Below are positions 61,535 through 64,000 of a DNA stretch of 64,000 bases, in pieces. The DNA lies in assembly GCA_937923405.1 (NCBI GenBank), contig CALDUY010000002.1, positions 62,001 through 126,000 on the forward strand, in the 5' to 3' direction. A model generated the notes under the pieces. That model saw only the letters and a list, made by a program, of their open reading frames with translations. It was not told the DNA's origin and made no database searches. The DNA is from an uncultured Gemmataceae bacterium. Lineage in GTDB: Bacteria > Planctomycetota > Planctomycetia > Gemmatales > Gemmataceae. The position numbers and the translations under genes are program-made. Each line of letters begins with the position of its first letter. Positions within the stretch are counted from its first letter, which is position 1.

Positions 61535-62320
61535 ATGCCGGCTGTGGTCCGCGTCATCGATCTGGTCAAGAACTACTATCTCCAGTCGGACACAGTGCGC
61601 GCGTTGCGAGGTGTTAATCTGGAGGTGGCCGAGGGCGATTTCGTCGCCTTGATGGGACCGTCCGGGTCGGGCAAATCCACCTTGCTCAACGTACTGGGTT
61701 GTCTCGATCGTCCCACAAGCGGTGAATACTATCTCGGCGAAGAAAACGTCGCACGCATGACCGACGACCAACTTTCCGAGATTCGCAGCCGTTACCTGGG
61801 CTTCATCTTCCAGTCGTATAACTTGCTCCCTCAGTACACCGTGGTGGAAAACATCGAGATTCCGCTGCTTTATCAGGGGTGTAAGCTCACCGAAGAAACG
61901 AGGCAGTGGTGTATCTCGCTGGCGGAGTTGGTCGGCCTGGGGCATCGGCTGGATCATCGGCCGCTTCAGTTGTCCGGTGGTCAGCAACAGCGCGTCGCCA
62001 TTGCCCGATCGCTGGTCAATCGTCCGCAGGTGATCCTGGCCGACGAACCCACGGGCAACCTCGACTCGAAAACGTCCGACGAAATCATGATGATGTTGAC
62101 TCGGCTCAACGCGGAGGGCAAGACCATCATCATGGTGACGCATGAAAACGACATCGCTGAATGGGCCCGTCGCGTCATCCGCATGCGGGACGGACAGATC
62201 GAGTCGGACATTCGCAACAAGCGTCCGCGTGGCTTCGGCGATTCGGTGCCCGAGCTGCCCTTGGACAATCTCACTCCGACTTCACCCGTGAATGTACCGA
62301 ACAGTTACTCTCCAGGTTGA
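61535..62320 (+). CDS. MacB/LolD-type ABC transporter ATPase
   Basis: 261 aa from the ATG at 61535 (GGGAGAA about 10 nt upstream). Walker A GPSGSGKST, Q-loop IFQSYNLLP, signature LSGGQQQRVAIARSL, Walker B VILADEPTGNLD, H-loop VTHEND. Drives the permease encoded next: its TGA overlaps the permease ATG (TGATG). C-terminal Pro-rich tail of about 25 residues. Confidence 0.94.
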   Translation: MPAVVRVIDLVKNYYLQSDTVRALRGVNLEVAEGDFVALMGPSGSGKSTLLNVLGCLDRPTSGEYYLGEENVARMTDDQLSEIRSRYLGFIFQSYNLLPQYTVVENIEIPLLYQGCKLTEETRQWCISLAELVGLGHRLDHRPLQLSGGQQQRVAIARSLVNRPQVILADEPTGNLDSKTSDEIMMMLTRLNAEGKTIIMVTHENDIAEWARRVIRMRDGQIESDIRNKRPRGFGDSVPELPLDNLTPTSPVNVPNSYSPG

Positions 62321-63696
62321 TGCCGATGCTCAGTTATTGGCTGGAAATTGTTCTCGCGATCGGCTTCGTCACGGCGCTCATCATTCCAGTCGCCATTTCG
62401 GACAAGGGACGACGAAGTTTCGTTCTTGCGGTGCGCTCCCTGTGGCTGCACAAACTGCGAGCTTTCCTCTCCGTTATGGGCATCATTATCGGCACCGGAG
62501 CTGTCATTGCTCTGATGGCATTCGGCGAAGGCAGTATGCAAGACGCCTTGGACGACATCAAGCGAATGGGAGCTACCAACATCATCATCCGTAGTGTCAA
62601 GCCTCCGGATGATGGATCGACGGCGAAGCGATCTTTTGTGGCCATCTATGGATTAACTCGTCACGATTACGAGCGCATTGCCACGCTACAGCAGTCGGGA
62701 ACGATCACTCGCATGGTGCCGATGCGTGTCTTTCCCGCTGAGATCCGCCGGCTGGAGAAACTCCATAATGGACGAATTGTGGGGACGACGCCGGAATATG
62801 CCGACGTCAATCAACTCGAACTTGCCGCAGGGCGATTTTTGACAGACGAAGACTGTCTGGAGATGCGCAATGTGGTGGTCCTGGGAGCGGCTGTAGCGCG
62901 CGATTTGTTTCCCTTTTCCGATCCACTGTCTCCCGAGAATCGAGGAACTATTCGACTTGGGCAGTATTTTTACACGGTGATCGGTGTCCTACGCGACCGC
63001 ATGCCGACGGGAGGAACCGGCGGAAGTCAGGCGGCGGAAGATTACAACCACGACGTCTACATTCCCCTAGAAACGACTCGAGCGCGCTTCGGTCGCACCG
63101 TCTTTATCCGACAATCGGGATCTCGTATGGGGGAGCAGGTGGAGTTTAGCCAGATCACCCTCACCGTTTCCGATATTGACAAGGTGCGCCCAACTGGGGA
63201 GGTGATCCGGGAGATCCTTCGTCAACATCCCCGCCAGGATTGGGCAGTCACCGTCCCATTGGATCGACTCGAAGAAGCGGAACGCACCAAGAAACGCTTT
63301 CAGATGCTGTTAGTGCTGATCGCCAGTATCTCGCTGGTGGTAGGCGGTATTGGCATCATGAACATCATGCTGGCCACGGTTACGGAACGCACGCGCGAGA
63401 TCGGCATTCGTCGTGCCCTGGGTGCCAAACGTCGTGATATCACCATGCAGTTTCTGATCGAGGCCGTGGTGCAGACGTCGCTAGGAGGAATTCTCGGAGC
63501 CGTTGTTGGGTTGAGCATCACCTTCTTGGTACCCTGGCTGGCTTCGCTTCTAGGAGAGACCTTGCCGGCCAAGGTCCACGTTCCGTCGATCTTTCTCTCG
63601 TTGGCGGTGTCGGTCACCGTAGGGGTGCTATTTGGCTGGTATCCAGCTCGGCGCGCTTCGCTGCTCGATCCGATCGAGGCGTTGCGGCACGAGTAA
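62320..63696 (+). CDS. MacB-type ABC transporter permease
   Basis: 458 aa. Starts at the ATG overlapping the ATPase stop. An extra N-terminal TM (about 5-25) precedes the first MacB helix (LWLHKLRAFLSVMGIIIGTGAV), then a large periplasmic MacB core domain (about 85-310), and three FtsX helices (LVLIASISLVVGGIGIMNIML, IEAVVQTSLGGILGAVVGL, SIFLSLAVSVTVGVLFGWYPARRA). Works with the preceding HlyD and TolC proteins to export substrates (drugs, lipids or peptides; unassigned). Confidence 0.92.
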   Translation: MPMLSYWLEIVLAIGFVTALIIPVAISDKGRRSFVLAVRSLWLHKLRAFLSVMGIIIGTGAVIALMAFGEGSMQDALDDIKRMGATNIIIRSVKPPDDGSTAKRSFVAIYGLTRHDYERIATLQQSGTITRMVPMRVFPAEIRRLEKLHNGRIVGTTPEYADVNQLELAAGRFLTDEDCLEMRNVVVLGAAVARDLFPFSDPLSPENRGTIRLGQYFYTVIGVLRDRMPTGGTGGSQAAEDYNHDVYIPLETTRARFGRTVFIRQSGSRMGEQVEFSQITLTVSDIDKVRPTGEVIREILRQHPRQDWAVTVPLDRLEEAERTKKRFQMLLVLIASISLVVGGIGIMNIMLATVTERTREIGIRRALGAKRRDITMQFLIEAVVQTSLGGILGAVVGLSITFLVPWLASLLGETLPAKVHVPSIFLSLAVSVTVGVLFGWYPARRASLLDPIEALRHE

Positions 63697-63710
63697 CCGC
63701 GACAAGTCGG

Positions 63711-64000
63711 TCAATTGCCACGGTGCCCGTTTAGCAGTGCCGATTGACCGCGCCGAAAGACCTCGCAAAGCATCTCCTGATCGGCAGCAGACAACTCGCT
63801 CTGCAGAATGGTGGCAATGGTCTTCTCCACGGGGTATTCGACCCGTTTTAGCTCCACTTTGTAGTCTTCCAGAACAGCATACGAAGCGCGTGGGTCGCCG
63901 TCGCGCGGCTGACCGACCGAACCAGGGTTAATGACCAATTTCTCGCCCACGGTCAGCACATAGGGATGATGCGTATGTCCGATGCAAACTACCTCGACGT
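63711..64000 (-). CDS. Metallophosphoesterase, C-terminal part
   Basis: Truncated by the window end; the start is outside. The frame runs IGHTHHPYVLTVG ... INPGSVGQPRDGDPRASYAVLE, the last metal-binding His motif (GHTH) and NPGSVGQPR signature of YfcE/MJ0936-type phosphodiesterases. Ends 14 nt from the convergent permease stop. Complete active site cannot be checked. Confidence 0.82.
   Translation of the reverse strand, partial: VEVVCIGHTHHPYVLTVGEKLVINPGSVGQPRDGDPRASYAVLEDYKVELKRVEYPVEKTIATILQSELSAADQEMLCEVFRRGQSALLNGHRGN

Noticed and set aside
1-64000. tRNA, rRNA, prophage or insertion sequence
   Set aside because: Scanning the gaps by eye gave no tRNA-like cloverleaf with a T-loop motif, no rRNA, and no transposase, integrase or terminal repeats.

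Overview
The window looks like a chromosome segment of a planctomycete, most likely the Gemmatales/Gemmataceae. The evidence is the gene content: a DUF1559 pseudopilin-like protein, two DUF1501 proteins, TIGR03000-type repeats on a Cys-Gly-Tyr-rich protein, an MJ0042-type zinc ribbon next to a trypsin/HEAT protease, a planctomycete-type TolC lipoprotein, Ser/Thr kinase and SUMF1 fusions, and DUF1415. Base composition is GC-rich and even. I saw no rRNA, tRNA, CRISPR, integrase or transposase, so this reads as core or lineage-specific chromosome rather than a mobile island.

Layout. 1-3 kb: the tail of an S9 peptidase, a DUF1559 protein and a cystathionine-synthase-type PLP enzyme. 3-8 kb: a Ser/Thr kinase fused to a receiver and an HD-GYP domain, a C-terminal-haem cytochrome c, and a GT39-like membrane glycosyltransferase. 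8-12 kb: an inverse-autotransporter-like protein with a beta-helix passenger, and a DUF1501 protein. 12-16 kb (minus strand): a compact run of GcvH-like protein, two-cluster ferredoxin-like protein, two broken small paralogous ORFs, and a squalene-hopene-cyclase-like protein. 16-19 kb: a secreted protein with 26 Cys in about 87 residues, a cNMP-binding/FHA protein and an HdeD-like protein. 19-23 kb: a tight three-gene operon of TssK (type VI baseplate), pseudokinase-SUMF1 fusion and MinD/ParA ATPase, with no other type VI gene in view. 23-30 kb: trypsin/HEAT protease with an apparently frame-split zinc-ribbon/TM partner, CPBP protease, DUF1501 and DnaK. 30-40 kb: a coiled-coil membrane protein, a small secreted protein, a DUF4091-like protein, DUF1415, transketolase, a radical SAM protein and a frameshifted Uma2 gene. 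40-45 kb: an HSP90-like ATPase convergent with a histidine kinase/NtrC-type regulator operon. 45-51 kb: two small secreted proteins with good terminators, then sdhCAB. 51-56 kb: an FHA-pseudokinase, a secreted protein, PilZ, WD40, a barrel-like protein and a SnoaL-like protein. 56-64 kb: a TolC-HlyD-ABC ATPase-permease tripartite exporter operon and the end of a metallophosphoesterase.

Themes. Signalling is dense and often built from fused or degenerate kinases (3.0, 20.8 and 51.0 kb). Cyclic-di-GMP turnover (HD-GYP) and reception (PilZ) both occur. Several loci show fresh-looking lesions: the small ORF pair near 14 kb, the protease split at 25.5 kb and Uma2 at 39.9 kb. The best candidates for something undescribed are the TssK/pseudokinase-SUMF1/MinD operon, the kinase-receiver-HD-GYP fusion, the GcvH/ferredoxin/cyclase run, and the Cys-Gly-Tyr protein with its direct-repeat-flanked promoter.
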